A stretch of 64,000 nt of DNA from Veillonella sp. R32 (GTDB taxonomy: Bacteria; Bacillota; Negativicutes; Veillonellales; Veillonellaceae): NCBI RefSeq assembly GCF_010093125.1, contig NZ_NMZQ01000014.1, positions 25,915 through 89,914 on the forward strand, written 5' to 3'. Positions within the stretch are counted from its first letter, which is position 1. The number at the start of each line of letters is the position of its first letter. The notes below the pieces were generated by a model that did no database searches, was not told the origin of the DNA, and saw only the letters and a program-made list of their open reading frames with translations. Below are positions 8,410 through 17,524 of the stretch, one piece after another. The position numbers and the translations under genes are program-made.

Positions 8410-8521
8410 ACTCACGACTCCCCAGTTACCCCCATAATTAGACTACACAAATTACGCTACATAAAATGTTCCCTATAAACTATTTTTTATGAATTATTCC
8501 CTATAAATTATTTCACATTAA

Positions 8522-9343
8522 TTATTCCATATAAAGCCATCGACTTTTAACACCGTCACTAATTAAAACCGCCTCACTTGTAATGGCCTGCACAAGGATA
8601 CCTTGTGGTCCTTCACCTACTGCATAACAAGCTTCCCCATTATCAGTCCGCAGCAGGGCTAAATTAGTAGAACCTCCTATTAAACCTGTTAAATGCACAC
8701 TTTCTAAACTATTTATAGTAACTCGCCCTTTTGTCGTATAGCCATTGTTTACACGATTATAGCTATTACTACTATACGAAGAACGTTGTTCCCTAATAGT
8801 CCTTATGCCACTTAGATTTGTCTGTTGATTCCCATAGGCGTGGCCATCACGTCCCCCAGTTGCACTACTTCGTTCTTTAGGTATAACATTGGCTCCTAAG
8901 GGGACCGCTGTCATATCTTCAGTAAGCAAAGCATGTGTAAAAGAATCATCAAATGGTTGAGCCCTTAAGGCTTTCGCCAAACCTATAACAGGTGCTATAA
9001 ATTGGTCCTTTGTTTCACCTTGGCTACTCCCATTCGTCCCTTTACCATTAGTAAACTGTGCTTGTCCAACCCCGTTCTGCCCCTTCGCATTATAAGCACT
9101 TACTGTGCCACCCCTTGTTCCTTTATTCGGCCCATAAGAAGCTCCATCATCAACGTGGCTTTTATTGGAAATGTCCTCCCTAGCTCCATTAGCATTACTT
9201 TCACTTAGATCAGTTACCCGCTGCCACTGTGCCGTACTAATACCATAGAAACAAACGAGGCAAAATAAAAAGACCGCCCCGTACAAGAGGCGACCTTTCT
9301 TAATTAACAAATTTCGCAAATCTTGTAGAGACAGTCTATTCAT
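8522..9343 (-). CDS. Membrane-anchored secretin partner, PilP/PulC-like (tentative)
   Basis: A 273-residue protein with one N-terminal membrane helix (about residues 17-34, YGAVFLFCLVCFYGISTA), a long low-complexity linker rich in Gly, Asn, Ser and Thr, and a compact C-terminal domain of about 70 residues beginning near VTINSLESVHLTGLIGG. That domain, with LLRTDNGEACYAVGEG and VLISDGVKSRWLYME, has the layout of PilP or PulC HR domains that contact secretin N domains in the periplasm. It directly precedes the secretin gene on the same strand. I infer the role from architecture and position; sequence similarity was not tested. The ATG at 9343 is preferred over the GTG at 9352, which sits only two bases after AGGA. 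Confidence 0.6.
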   Translation of the reverse strand: MNRLSLQDLRNLLIKKGRLLYGAVFLFCLVCFYGISTAQWQRVTDLSESNANGAREDISNKSHVDDGASYGPNKGTRGGTVSAYNAKGQNGVGQAQFTNGKGTNGSSQGETKDQFIAPVIGLAKALRAQPFDDSFTHALLTEDMTAVPLGANVIPKERSSATGGRDGHAYGNQQTNLSGIRTIREQRSSYSSNSYNRVNNGYTTKGRVTINSLESVHLTGLIGGSTNLALLRTDNGEACYAVGEGPQGILVQAITSEAVLISDGVKSRWLYME

Positions 9344-9360
9344 TCTATTCACTATCCTTT

Positions 9361-10347
9361 TTATGCTTTATAGCCATTAGGATGGCCTTGATGCCATTGC
9401 CAAGCATCTTTAATAACTTGAGTTACATCGCTGTGCACCGGCTTCCACCCCAGTACAGTTTGAGCTTTTTCAGAAGAAGCAATCAAAGTACCTGGATCCC
9501 CGGCACGGCGTTCCCCAATAGCCACTGGAAAATCTACACCGGTAACCGTTTTAGTAGCGTCTACAATTTCTTTTACACTAAAACCATTACCAGAACCTAA
9601 ATTAAAGTAATTAGATGCACCGCCATCGCGCAAATATTCCATACTCAAAATGTGAGCTGAAGCCAAGTCATTCACATGAATATAATCACGTACACAAGTG
9701 CCATCAGCGGTGTCATAATCAGTGCCAAAAATCGTAATATTAGGGCGTTTCCCTAAAGCTGCTTCCAAAATAAGTGGAATTAAATGCGTTTCTGGTGTAT
9801 GATCTTCACCAATTTCTCCACTACTATCAGCCCCAGCAGCATTAAAATAGCGCAAAGCTACATAACGCAAACCATAAATCTGGCTATAATCTTGTAGCAT
9901 TTGTTCAATCATAAGCTTTGTACGGCCATATACATTAGTAGGTGCTAAACGAGCATCTTCTTTAATAGGCACCACTTCTGGTTCACCATAGACAGCGGCC
10001 GTAGAAGAAAAGACAAAATATTTTACCCCTGCTTGACGAACAGATTCAATAAGATGGAAGGAGCCTACTACATTATTTTCATAATAAATCATAGGATTCG
10101 TCATAGATTCCCCTACTTGGGAGTGGGCGGCAAAATGCATAACCCCATCAATTTGTTTTTCTTTTAACAACTTAACTAAAGCTGGGTCAGCAATATCCAT
10201 ATTAATAAACTCAACTCCAGCTGGTAACGATTCTACATGTCCTCGCGATAAATTGTCTAACACAATGGGCGTATGACCTGCTTTTTGTAACGCTCTTACT
10301 GTATGACTACCGATATAACCGGCCCCGCCAGTGACCAAAATATTCAT
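9361..10347 (-). CDS. galE: UDP-glucose 4-epimerase
   Basis: Short-chain dehydrogenase-type epimerase that interconverts UDP-glucose and UDP-galactose with bound NAD, feeding cell-surface polysaccharide and lipopolysaccharide. The 328 residues carry the NAD-binding motif TGGAGYIGS at 6-14, SSTAAVYG with the catalytic Ser/Thr region, and the YGRTK motif (YxxxK). The late region LGWKPVHSD is typical of GalE. AGGAGG precedes the ATG. It lies between pgi and the secretin pair on one strand; with pgi here and galU at 53.8 kb it covers the UDP-hexose branch of gluconeogenic sugar metabolism. Confidence 0.95.
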   Translation of the reverse strand: MNILVTGGAGYIGSHTVRALQKAGHTPIVLDNLSRGHVESLPAGVEFINMDIADPALVKLLKEKQIDGVMHFAAHSQVGESMTNPMIYYENNVVGSFHLIESVRQAGVKYFVFSSTAAVYGEPEVVPIKEDARLAPTNVYGRTKLMIEQMLQDYSQIYGLRYVALRYFNAAGADSSGEIGEDHTPETHLIPLILEAALGKRPNITIFGTDYDTADGTCVRDYIHVNDLASAHILSMEYLRDGGASNYFNLGSGNGFSVKEIVDATKTVTGVDFPVAIGERRAGDPGTLIASSEKAQTVLGWKPVHSDVTQVIKDAWQWHQGHPNGYKA

Positions 10348-10386
10348 AACAACGCCTCCTACAACACATCCACTGAATCACTTTGC

Positions 10387-11829
10387 CTATACTTCTTCAA
10401 CTTGCTGTTCCGCTAATTTAGGTCCTAATAATTTTTTATACACTTCAACGCCAGGTTGGTCAAAAGCATCTACCCCAGCTAATTGTCCTTCATAGAAGAT
10501 AGACCAGCAAAGCATAAACATAAACTCGCCTAAATGATACGCTGATAAGGTTGGCAATTCAAAAGTAATATTAAAACGTTCATCCCCAGTTAATGCTTCG
10601 CTATTAGCCTCTAAGGCAGTATTTAAAATTACGCCTAAATCAAGACCGCTAAAAGCTTTTAATGGCTCATACGCATCATACATATGAGGCACAATTGCTT
10701 TAGTTTCCCAATCCTTAACCTTCACAAAAGTAACAATCTTATTAAGTCGTCCTTCTTGATGTTCTTGAGTCTGAGCATGCATATCCGTAGTACCTACAGC
10801 AACCACTGGGGTACGACCATAACGGCCCTTCGTCTTACTCTGCTTCTTGCCTAATGATTCAGCTAATAACTGTACATACCATTCAGCCAAGGATTTCAAG
10901 GAGTCACCATAAGGCATCATAATTTCAATAATGCGGCCATATTTTTCAGAGCCTACATATTTCAAAATAGCATTGAGTAAAGCTGGATTTTTTAGCATAT
11001 CACCACTTTGACAAGCTTCATCCATAGCTTTAGCACCGGCTAAAAAGGCGCGAATATCAAAACCAATAACAGCGCCAATAATAAGGCCTACTTCAGTAAA
11101 AACTGAGAAACGACCACCTACACCATCAGGTACAGCAAACATCGGCCAGCCCTGTTGAACGGCCAATTTATGAAGCAAAGTTTCCTTTTCATCTGTGCGC
11201 GGATCCGTAACTGCAACCACTTCGACCTTAATACCAGCCGCCAATAGAGCCTCTTGTACCACCATAAAATTGGACATAGGCTCAATCGTCGAACCAGATT
11301 TTGAAATCAAGATAAGCATAACTGTAAAGTCTTTGCCTTTTTGAGCCGCACTACGCTTCAAGGTAGCAATTAATTCATTCGTGCGCAATGGATCCACATT
11401 GTTACCACTAAAATACAATTGAGGATAACCATTGCGTTCAGCCGCTGTTTTCTGATTCCAAAACTCGCCACAATGAACATCAAATAAAACTTTGCCCCCT
11501 AAATAAGAGCCACCAATACCAAAGCTTACAACGGCATCTACCGCCGCTTTGGCATGTTGGCCTAAATCGGTTAACCGTTGCAAAACGGCTTCATTGTTTA
11601 AATTACCATCTTCAATGTATGGCAATTGAGGAAACAAGACAGCTTCAGGTGCTCCATCTTTAGATAAATGACCATCCACTATACCTGTTAAACGAACTCT
11701 AGTAGCCGCCTTTACAGCATTGGCAATTAAATCAAAATGCGTATGTACATCTGCTTCAGTAACACCCCAAGCAGTAAACAAATTAGTATAATCAAATGTA
11801 AAACCTGATGGCAGGATGATTTTCTTCAT
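10387..11829 (-). CDS. pgi: Glucose-6-phosphate isomerase
   Basis: Cytosolic enzyme interconverting glucose 6-phosphate and fructose 6-phosphate in glycolysis and gluconeogenesis. The 480-residue protein shows the sugar-isomerase motifs SFGIGGSYLGGK, LISKSGSTIEP (phosphate-binding loop), GGRFSVFTEVG and a C-terminal QPGVEVYKKLLG. GGAGGGG precedes the ATG at 11829. A promoter with good spacing lies just upstream. The next gene downstream is galE, 39 bases away, so a shared sugar transcript is plausible. In an organism that mainly uses organic acids the enzyme would work in the gluconeogenic direction; that is an inference from the suspected genus. Confidence 0.96.
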   Translation of the reverse strand: MKKIILPSGFTFDYTNLFTAWGVTEADVHTHFDLIANAVKAATRVRLTGIVDGHLSKDGAPEAVLFPQLPYIEDGNLNNEAVLQRLTDLGQHAKAAVDAVVSFGIGGSYLGGKVLFDVHCGEFWNQKTAAERNGYPQLYFSGNNVDPLRTNELIATLKRSAAQKGKDFTVMLILISKSGSTIEPMSNFMVVQEALLAAGIKVEVVAVTDPRTDEKETLLHKLAVQQGWPMFAVPDGVGGRFSVFTEVGLIIGAVIGFDIRAFLAGAKAMDEACQSGDMLKNPALLNAILKYVGSEKYGRIIEIMMPYGDSLKSLAEWYVQLLAESLGKKQSKTKGRYGRTPVVAVGTTDMHAQTQEHQEGRLNKIVTFVKVKDWETKAIVPHMYDAYEPLKAFSGLDLGVILNTALEANSEALTGDERFNITFELPTLSAYHLGEFMFMLCWSIFYEGQLAGVDAFDQPGVEVYKKLLGPKLAEQQVEEV

Positions 11830-11858
11830 TCTGACCCCTCCTTTAATTCACTTCTCTT

Positions 11859-11887
11859 ATTGTACCGTGCTACTTCAGTAGACGCAA
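11859..11887 (-). promoter_or_regulatory. pgi promoter
   Basis: On the minus strand TTGCGT and TACAAT are separated by exactly 17 bases, ending about 30 bases before the pgi start codon. This is a plausible sigma-A promoter for pgi-galE and perhaps the secretin pair. Confidence 0.5.
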
Positions 11888-11918
11888 TAGTTAACGAGTC
11901 ATGAATTATACATTATTT

Positions 11919-12644
11919 TCATAAATCAATCACTTTTGACGTGCCTGCCTTAGCTAACGCATCAGCTTTTTCATTATAAACAACACCTGTATGAGCTGCC
12001 ACTTTATGAAATACCGTCTTCACTTGACGACGGCTATTAAGCGTAAATTCAGCATACGCTTTCGTCAATGGATTATTGGCTTTCCAACGACCAGTAGCCC
12101 ACATTTCAATCCCCATATAGTCATAATAAATATGAACTTCTTTTATCTGTTTAGCAATAGCCGTCTTAATAACGTGCATAGCCCCTAATAATTCACCAGC
12201 TACGTTCCAGTAAGCAGTATACATTTCCTTATCCGTACCAAAAGAAAACGTTTCTTCTTGCCCTTCATAAAACATAATGCCACCAGAGCCTACTACATTA
12301 CGTGTTTTATCAAAACTACCATCAATATATGCCAACATACAATCTGGTCCTAAATCCGCTAAAATAGATTCTGCCGTTACCACTGGTGTTGGTGCTGGTG
12401 CCACAACTTTTTTACGGCGTGGCGATCTACGCTGGGAGGCTTTAGCTGTTTCTAAATACTCCGCCATAGACATTCCTTTAATAGGAGCTACTTCATCAGC
12501 AATAAATTCCTCCGCTTCTTGCCTAGACGTAAATGATTTATAAATAGCGCCCCCATATCCTTTAACTTGTCTTTCACAAGCAGCCCATGAATCAAAAATC
12601 CCCCGTACTCGCCCTTCTCTTACGGCATAATATTTTTTACCCAT
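11919..12644 (-). CDS. Ribonuclease H with N-terminal viroplasmin domain
   Basis: A 241-residue protein joining an RNA/DNA-hybrid-binding viroplasmin (Caulimovirus-type) domain at residues 1-52 (KKYYAVREGRVRGIFDSW to EEFI) to an RNase H1-like nuclease at about 100-240. The four acidic residues of the active site are visible in YIDGSFD, AGELLGA, YYDYMGI and NEKADALA. It removes RNA from RNA:DNA hybrids such as R-loops and Okazaki primers. The segment between the domains contains a basic SQRRSPRRKK patch. AAGGAG precedes the ATG. It is monocistronic by spacing. Confidence 0.9.
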   Translation of the reverse strand: MGKKYYAVREGRVRGIFDSWAACERQVKGYGGAIYKSFTSRQEAEEFIADEVAPIKGMSMAEYLETAKASQRRSPRRKKVVAPAPTPVVTAESILADLGPDCMLAYIDGSFDKTRNVVGSGGIMFYEGQEETFSFGTDKEMYTAYWNVAGELLGAMHVIKTAIAKQIKEVHIYYDYMGIEMWATGRWKANNPLTKAYAEFTLNSRRQVKTVFHKVAAHTGVVYNEKADALAKAGTSKVIDL

Positions 12645-12779
12645 ACAAACTCCTTATAATTAGACTGAATACATCCCTTTAATTAACATATAATATACCT
12701 ATCCTAATCTATCCTAATACCATACCATCTAACTATAAAATAAAAATTAAAGACCCCTCTAATATCTTCATAATTTGCC

Positions 12780-13268
12780 CTATTTCATAGTTAATGGTTC
12801 AAAATGTGCGGCTACCACCGCTTGTAAATCCTGAGGATTTACTTTAATTTGCATCCCTCTTAGGCCAGCGCTGACATAAATTTCTGTATAACTAGCCATC
12901 GTTGCATCAAAATAAGTTGGAAATAGTTTTTTCATACCCACTGGTGAACAACCGCCGCGTAAATACCCCGTTAACCCCAATAAATCTTTAACGGCAATAA
13001 GCTCTACTGATTTATTACCACTAACACGGGCGGCTTGTTTTAAATCTAACTCGGCAGCTACAGGAATACAAAATACGACCGGTCCTGTCACATTGCCACG
13101 GCCCACTAGAGTCTTAAATACTTGTGCCTCTGGCAAATGTAATTCCTCAGCTACATGAACACCAGCACCTCGGCCTTCTTCCCATTCATAAGCAAGTACT
13201 TCATAACTGATTTTTTGCGTGTCTAACATACGCATAGCATTTGTTTTTTTATGGTCTTTCTTACTCAC
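12780..13268 (-). CDS. ybaK: Cys-tRNA(Pro) deacylase, YbaK/EbsC family
   Basis: A 162-residue YbaK-type editing domain that hydrolyses Cys mischarged onto tRNA(Pro) in trans. Family motifs are VFKTLVGRG, VFCIPVAAELDLKQAARVSG with the conserved Lys region, and GGCSPVGMKK. The start is GTG at 13268 with AAAGGA 9 bases upstream; an ATG eleven codons later is a less likely alternative because it removes the residues nearest the ribosome site. It stands alone between the RNase H gene and the nucleoid-protein gene. Confidence 0.9.
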   Translation of the reverse strand: MSKKDHKKTNAMRMLDTQKISYEVLAYEWEEGRGAGVHVAEELHLPEAQVFKTLVGRGNVTGPVVFCIPVAAELDLKQAARVSGNKSVELIAVKDLLGLTGYLRGGCSPVGMKKLFPTYFDATMASYTEIYVSAGLRGMQIKVNPQDLQAVVAAHFEPLTMK

Positions 13269-13370
13269 ACTTATCGTTCCTTTTATATTTTACTACAATT
13301 ATCCCAAAATCTACTATATTTTATTATAAAAATTAATTGATAACCTATTTAATCTTCATTTTAAAGGTAA

Positions 13371-14369
13371 TCATTTATTCAAAATTTTATTAATATTCTT
13401 CAATTCAATACGTAAAGTACCATCTGGATTAGTTACAATCTCGATAAATTCGCTATTTTGCATATATTCAACGGGAAAGCTAACTTCAATCCCCGTATCA
13501 GTTTTAATTTTATGTTTTTCCCCTACTTTAGTAGCAAATTCACGGTTGACAGGTAAGGGCCGTAACATATCTTGTTCTGCAAGAGCTTTTTTAGCTGCTT
13601 CCTTCTGCTGTGGCTGATTAGCAAAGACTGTATCCACAATCGTTTCTGGATTTAACGTATCTGATACTTCTGCATTTTTCGAAATCATAGAACGAACTTT
13701 TGCCAGTTCTTCTACACCATCTCCTTCATGAGCCTTTGCTACTTTATCTACAATGCGGCGCACTTTAGACACCGTATCACGGGACGATGGATTAGTGCCA
13801 ATCTGTAGTACTTTATCGCCTAAGATATACACGACTTCACCATCATACTCGCCTTTAGGTTCAAATAAGCGAACGGAAAAGTCCTCTAAATTAATGGCGC
13901 AAAAAGAACGTAATTTCTGCGTAGGACTTGGCAATACTGCTCGGTTAGGAATCAACTCCGTAGTCAAGGTGCCGTCTTCTTCATTAAATAATTGATGGGT
14001 ATACGCATCATGAGCTTGACAAAGTAAAATACAAAGATATGAATTATTATCAGCTGCTTCACAAATAATCGTATCGATAATAACAGGGTCTGTAGCTTGT
14101 TTCATAAAATTAAACAAACGCTCCCCTATATCTTTGCCTAAAGTAACTAAGTCTGTAGTGCCATCCTTATATTGCTGTAAGGCCTGCCCTAATTGACTGG
14201 TTTCATTCAAATAACCGGTGCGCAAGCCAGGGTCTTTAATTCCCTTTGTCACATGGGCACTCACATAATCCTGTAAAGCCTCTTCGCCCATATTGAGTTC
14301 GTTTTCAGAATAAACAGCTAAGGACGAAGAAAAATCTAATATTTGTAATACTGCTCGATTGATTTGCAT
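13371..14369 (-). CDS. Nucleoid-associated protein, NdpA/YejK family
   Basis: A 332-residue protein matching the 37-kDa nucleoid-associated family (NdpA, YejK in E. coli), which binds the bacterial chromosome but whose exact role is not well defined. The family-typical start INRAVLQILDFSSSLAVYSENEL, the block SYLCILLCQAHDAYTHQ and the C-terminal beta-rich tail LRIELKNINKIL support the call. A separate promoter-like box and a terminator-like hairpin lie in the leader. AGGAG precedes the ATG. In Firmicutes the family is scattered, sometimes in mobile regions; here base use looks like the neighbours. Confidence 0.82.
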   Translation of the reverse strand: MQINRAVLQILDFSSSLAVYSENELNMGEEALQDYVSAHVTKGIKDPGLRTGYLNETSQLGQALQQYKDGTTDLVTLGKDIGERLFNFMKQATDPVIIDTIICEAADNNSYLCILLCQAHDAYTHQLFNEEDGTLTTELIPNRAVLPSPTQKLRSFCAINLEDFSVRLFEPKGEYDGEVVYILGDKVLQIGTNPSSRDTVSKVRRIVDKVAKAHEGDGVEELAKVRSMISKNAEVSDTLNPETIVDTVFANQPQQKEAAKKALAEQDMLRPLPVNREFATKVGEKHKIKTDTGIEVSFPVEYMQNSEFIEIVTNPDGTLRIELKNINKILNK

Positions 14370-14386
14370 AGTCGCTCCTTAAACGG

Positions 14387-14433
14387 ATAAAAAGTGCCTT
14401 GTTTAGCATAGCTCTATGCCAAACAAGACACTT
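14387..14433 (-). terminator. Intrinsic hairpin directly before the nucleoid-protein gene
   Basis: On the minus strand AAGTGTCTTGTTTGGCATA pairs with TATGCTAAACAAGGCACTT (a stem of about 19 bp with a 4-base loop) and is followed by TTTTT, 15 bases before the AGGAG ribosome site of the nucleoid-protein gene. It may end the DUF2231 transcript, or act as an attenuator if transcription starts at the box near 14511. Confidence 0.7.
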
Positions 14434-14493
14434 CAATAAGTTGTAATATAATCTTCCTAAGTGGAAGAATTTGTAGAAACTGAAAAGACTTAC

Positions 14494-14528
14494 CTTAGTG
14501 TGCTACTAATATTATATCACACTCTAAG
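14494..14528 (-). promoter_or_regulatory. Inverted repeat around a TATAAT box
   Basis: CTTAGTGTG at 14494-14502 and CACACT at 14518-14523 followed by CTAAG form an inverted repeat. Its centre contains a minus-strand TATAAT (14511-14516). No strong -35 is seen. It could be an operator over the nucleoid-protein promoter or part of the DUF2231 3' end. Confidence 0.35.
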
Positions 14529-14529
14529 A

Positions 14530-15129
14530 TTAACCTTGTACGTAAGGGCCAAATAAACCAGCAAATAAGTGAGACCCTTTTTTACCTAAAATAGCAGCTG
14601 ACACGGAAGCTAAAACACCTAATACAGCAATAATCAACGCATTGCCTGCATGAACTGTATAGGCATAGGCCACATAGGCTTGAATCACAGTAAGTATAAA
14701 GTATACAACACTTAAGTAAATTTTAAACTTCAACACAGGCGCTGTTGTTGTTTTATAACGAAGTTTACCACCAATATAACCAGAAATGCCACCAATAAGT
14801 ACTAATAAAGGCATTACTAAGCATACCATCATAGCAAAATCAAATAAACGATAGCTTAAAGTATAAGGTACTAATAAGCCTAAAATTGGCAAACCTACAG
14901 TCAAAGCGGAACCAGCAATTGGGAAATGTACCGCAATTGGATGTAAATGTAAGTCTAATAAACGTTTACGCGTAGGGTTCAATTTGCGTGGTGTATATTC
15001 AGCCCAAACTGTTTTTGGGAACCCACAAGCTGGGCATGGTTGATCTGCTTTATCAGCCGTTTCAATATAGCCACATACACGACAAATAATATACTGAATC
15101 TTTTTTTCTTCTTGTTTTTTTGTTTCCAT
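14530..15129 (-). CDS. Rubredoxin-like domain fused to DUF2231 membrane protein
   Basis: A 199-residue fusion. Residues 10-45 form a rubredoxin-type metal site with CRVCGYIE and CPACGFPKTVW; the remainder is a four-helix DUF2231 membrane domain beginning with the conserved HPIAVHFPI. Rubredoxin-like knuckles bind iron or zinc, and DUF2231 proteins often carry haem or redox partners, so a membrane-bound electron carrier is a reasonable inference, but no substrate can be named. Translation starts at the ATG with AAGGAG 5 bases before. No partner redox enzyme lies beside it. Confidence 0.75.
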   Translation of the reverse strand: METKKQEEKKIQYIICRVCGYIETADKADQPCPACGFPKTVWAEYTPRKLNPTRKRLLDLHLHPIAVHFPIAGSALTVGLPILGLLVPYTLSYRLFDFAMMVCLVMPLLVLIGGISGYIGGKLRYKTTTAPVLKFKIYLSVVYFILTVIQAYVAYAYTVHAGNALIIAVLGVLASVSAAILGKKGSHLFAGLFGPYVQG

Positions 15130-15213
15130 GTCAAACTCCTTAAAATAATTACCCTTGCACTTATTATTTCATATTTTATTTCAGTAAAGAATTTTAAATT
15201 ATGTACCTTACAT

Positions 15214-16134
15214 CTATAATTTAGTATCGAAATAATGATACGTGTTGGCTAGGCCTGTTGTCAAATTAATTTTAGGCGAATAATTTAACTCAGTCATCAT
15301 TTTTTTTGTACTTAACAAGGAATGTTTTATATCACCAGCTCGTTCAGCCTCATACTGCACTTTAAAATCATGTCCCACAATGGTCTTAAAGTGAGCTACT
15401 AATTCATTTAAAGATGTACCTACTTCGGTACTTACATTGATAACCCCTACTAAATCAGGTTTATCTAACGCTGCCAAATTAGCGGCTACTACATCATCTA
15501 CATAAACAAAGTCTCGTGTTTGTTCACCATCACCAAAAATTGTAATATCCTGTTGTTTTTGCAAGCGTTCACAAAAAATACTAATTACCCCGCCTTCGCC
15601 ACCATTACCTTGGCGAGGCCCATATACATTGGCATACCGGAAACAAATGTAAGGCAAGCCAAACGCTTCATAGTAAAGGCGTAAATAACTTTCAGTCGTC
15701 AATTTAGTAAGCCCATAAAAAGAAGATGGGTGACCTACCATCGTTTCTGTCAATGGCAACGTTGCTAAATCACCATATACAGCAGCGGACGAAGGCATAA
15801 TAATTTTAGCCACCCCTACTTGTCGACATACATTGAGCACATTAATAAGGCCCATCAGATTGACATCACAATCAAAAGCAGGGTTTTCCATAGACGTAGG
15901 TACCATTGTTTGGGCCGCCTCGTGAAACACATAGGTAGGCTTAAATTCATCTAATACGGTTCCCAATCCATCATCCCGAATATCCATTTCCACAAACTGT
16001 GCCTTAGGATTAACAAATTCACGACAACCAGTACTTAAATTGTCAATCACCAATACCGTATGACCTTGTTCAATGAGTCGATCCACTAGGTGTGAGCCAA
16101 TAAAGCCAGCCCCACCAGTTACACATATATTCAT
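15214..16134 (-). CDS. NAD-dependent sugar-nucleotide epimerase/dehydratase
   Basis: A 306-residue extended SDR enzyme of the GalE/RfbB family acting on a nucleotide sugar, second in the window after galE. Motifs: TGGAGFIGSHL near residues 6-16, SSAAVYGD and YGLTKLT (YxxxK), then RYANVYGPRQGNGGEGGVIS, usual in UDP-glucose 4-epimerase-like and WbpP-like enzymes. The exact sugar cannot be told from sequence alone. The ATG at 16134 follows AGGAGG by 9 bases and lies 16 bases after the brnQ stop; the longer frame has no ribosome site. It probably contributes to envelope polysaccharide. Confidence 0.88.
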   Translation of the reverse strand: MNICVTGGAGFIGSHLVDRLIEQGHTVLVIDNLSTGCREFVNPKAQFVEMDIRDDGLGTVLDEFKPTYVFHEAAQTMVPTSMENPAFDCDVNLMGLINVLNVCRQVGVAKIIMPSSAAVYGDLATLPLTETMVGHPSSFYGLTKLTTESYLRLYYEAFGLPYICFRYANVYGPRQGNGGEGGVISIFCERLQKQQDITIFGDGEQTRDFVYVDDVVAANLAALDKPDLVGVINVSTEVGTSLNELVAHFKTIVGHDFKVQYEAERAGDIKHSLLSTKKMMTELNYSPKINLTTGLANTYHYFDTKL

Positions 16135-16150
16135 ACGTCTATGCCTCCTG

Positions 16151-17503
16151 TTAAGCAATCGTTTCAGATTTTTTCACAGCAATATATAAAAGTCCTAACA
16201 CAAAACCAATAGCCGATGGTACTATCCATCCCATGCCGAGGTCAAAGAAAGGTAACATTTTATATAATTGCAAGGTACTTTGTACAAAACTTTGTTGCCC
16301 TAAAAACGACGGCAATGTATTCAAAGCATCGCCAATAGCCGCTAATAAAGCAAACACAGTCATACTTAAATATACAGCTTGACGCCCTTTAAAAATAGGG
16401 GCCAAGAATGTTAATAAAATAATAGTTATCGTCAACGGATACAATAACATTAAAATAGGAATAGCTAATGAAATAATTTGTGTCAACCCTACATTCCCAA
16501 TTAAAAAGGATATAAGAGCAAATGTATAAGCATACTTCTTATAACTAATAGAATTTGGGAATAATTCGGCAAAGGTTTCAGAACAAGCACAAATTAAACC
16601 AACCGCCGTTTTTAGACAAGCTAAGGTAACTATAATAGCTAATAAAACAGCGCCAATAGAGCCAAAGTAATATTGGGCAATCTGAGCTAATGCAATACCT
16701 CCATTAGCAGACAATGGCAATACCCCTAGACTCGAAGCCCCTACATAGGCTAAGAAAGCATAAATAATAACCATTAAAATAACAGTTACAAACCCCGCTT
16801 TTACCATGCCAACAGCAATATCTTTAGGCTCTTTAACTCCCACTTCTTGCATAGCCCGAATAACAATAATACCAAAAGCCAACGCTGCTAGGGCATCCAT
16901 CGTGTTATACCCTTCAGTAAAACCTTTAAAAAATGGCATTGTAGTATAATCACCACTAATAGGTGCTGTATGAATAGATCCCATTGGTGATAATAAGGCT
17001 ACGACTAACAAAATTGCTAAAAATATCAAAAATAAAGGATTTAAAATTTTACCAATATACGTCATTAGCTTGCCTGGGTTCATAGAGAAAAACAAAGCTA
17101 ATACAAAGAATACTAAAGTAAAAGTAGCTAAAGCTATAGTTTGTACTTCATCGCCAATATACGGTGCTAACCCAATTTGATAGGATACGGTAGCCGTACG
17201 TGGCAAAGCAAAAGCAGGCCCAATTGTTAAATATAATAACACCGTAAATAACTTAGCGTAAGTAGGATGAATTCGCGTAGCTAAATCATATAGGCCACTA
17301 CTGCGGGAAATACCAATAGCCACCACCCCTAAAAAGGGCAACCCAATAGCCGTAATTAGAAAACCTAAGGTGGCGGGCCATACATCAGCACCCGCTTCCT
17401 GCCCCATGTGAACAGGGAAAATAAGATTGCCAGCTCCAAAGAACATACCAAATAGCATAGAGCCAATAACAATGGCTGAACTTAATGATAATTTACCCTT
17501 CAA
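16151..17503 (-). CDS. brnQ: Branched-chain amino acid carrier, LIVCS family
   Basis: A 450-residue inner-membrane symporter with about 12 helices that takes up leucine, isoleucine and valine with Na+ or H+. The start region SAIVIGSMLFGMFFGAGNLIFPVHMGQ is diagnostic of BrnQ. The start codon is TTG, with GGGAGG 8 bases upstream; there is no nearby ATG that would keep the first helix. A perfect 17-base palindrome lies 22 bases upstream. It is followed by the epimerase gene in the same direction. Confidence 0.94.
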   Translation of the reverse strand: MKGKLSLSSAIVIGSMLFGMFFGAGNLIFPVHMGQEAGADVWPATLGFLITAIGLPFLGVVAIGISRSSGLYDLATRIHPTYAKLFTVLLYLTIGPAFALPRTATVSYQIGLAPYIGDEVQTIALATFTLVFFVLALFFSMNPGKLMTYIGKILNPLFLIFLAILLVVALLSPMGSIHTAPISGDYTTMPFFKGFTEGYNTMDALAALAFGIIVIRAMQEVGVKEPKDIAVGMVKAGFVTVILMVIIYAFLAYVGASSLGVLPLSANGGIALAQIAQYYFGSIGAVLLAIIVTLACLKTAVGLICACSETFAELFPNSISYKKYAYTFALISFLIGNVGLTQIISLAIPILMLLYPLTITIILLTFLAPIFKGRQAVYLSMTVFALLAAIGDALNTLPSFLGQQSFVQSTLQLYKMLPFFDLGMGWIVPSAIGFVLGLLYIAVKKSETIA

Positions 17504-17524
17504 AACAAAAACCTCCCAAATACC

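Noticed and set aside
8275..8478. Ile/Thr-rich plus-strand frame
   Set aside because: Product of the degenerate minisatellite read backward, not a protein.
16151..17503. Possible horizontal transfer of brnQ
   Set aside because: Base composition and codon use look like the neighbours and no mobile-element traces flank it.
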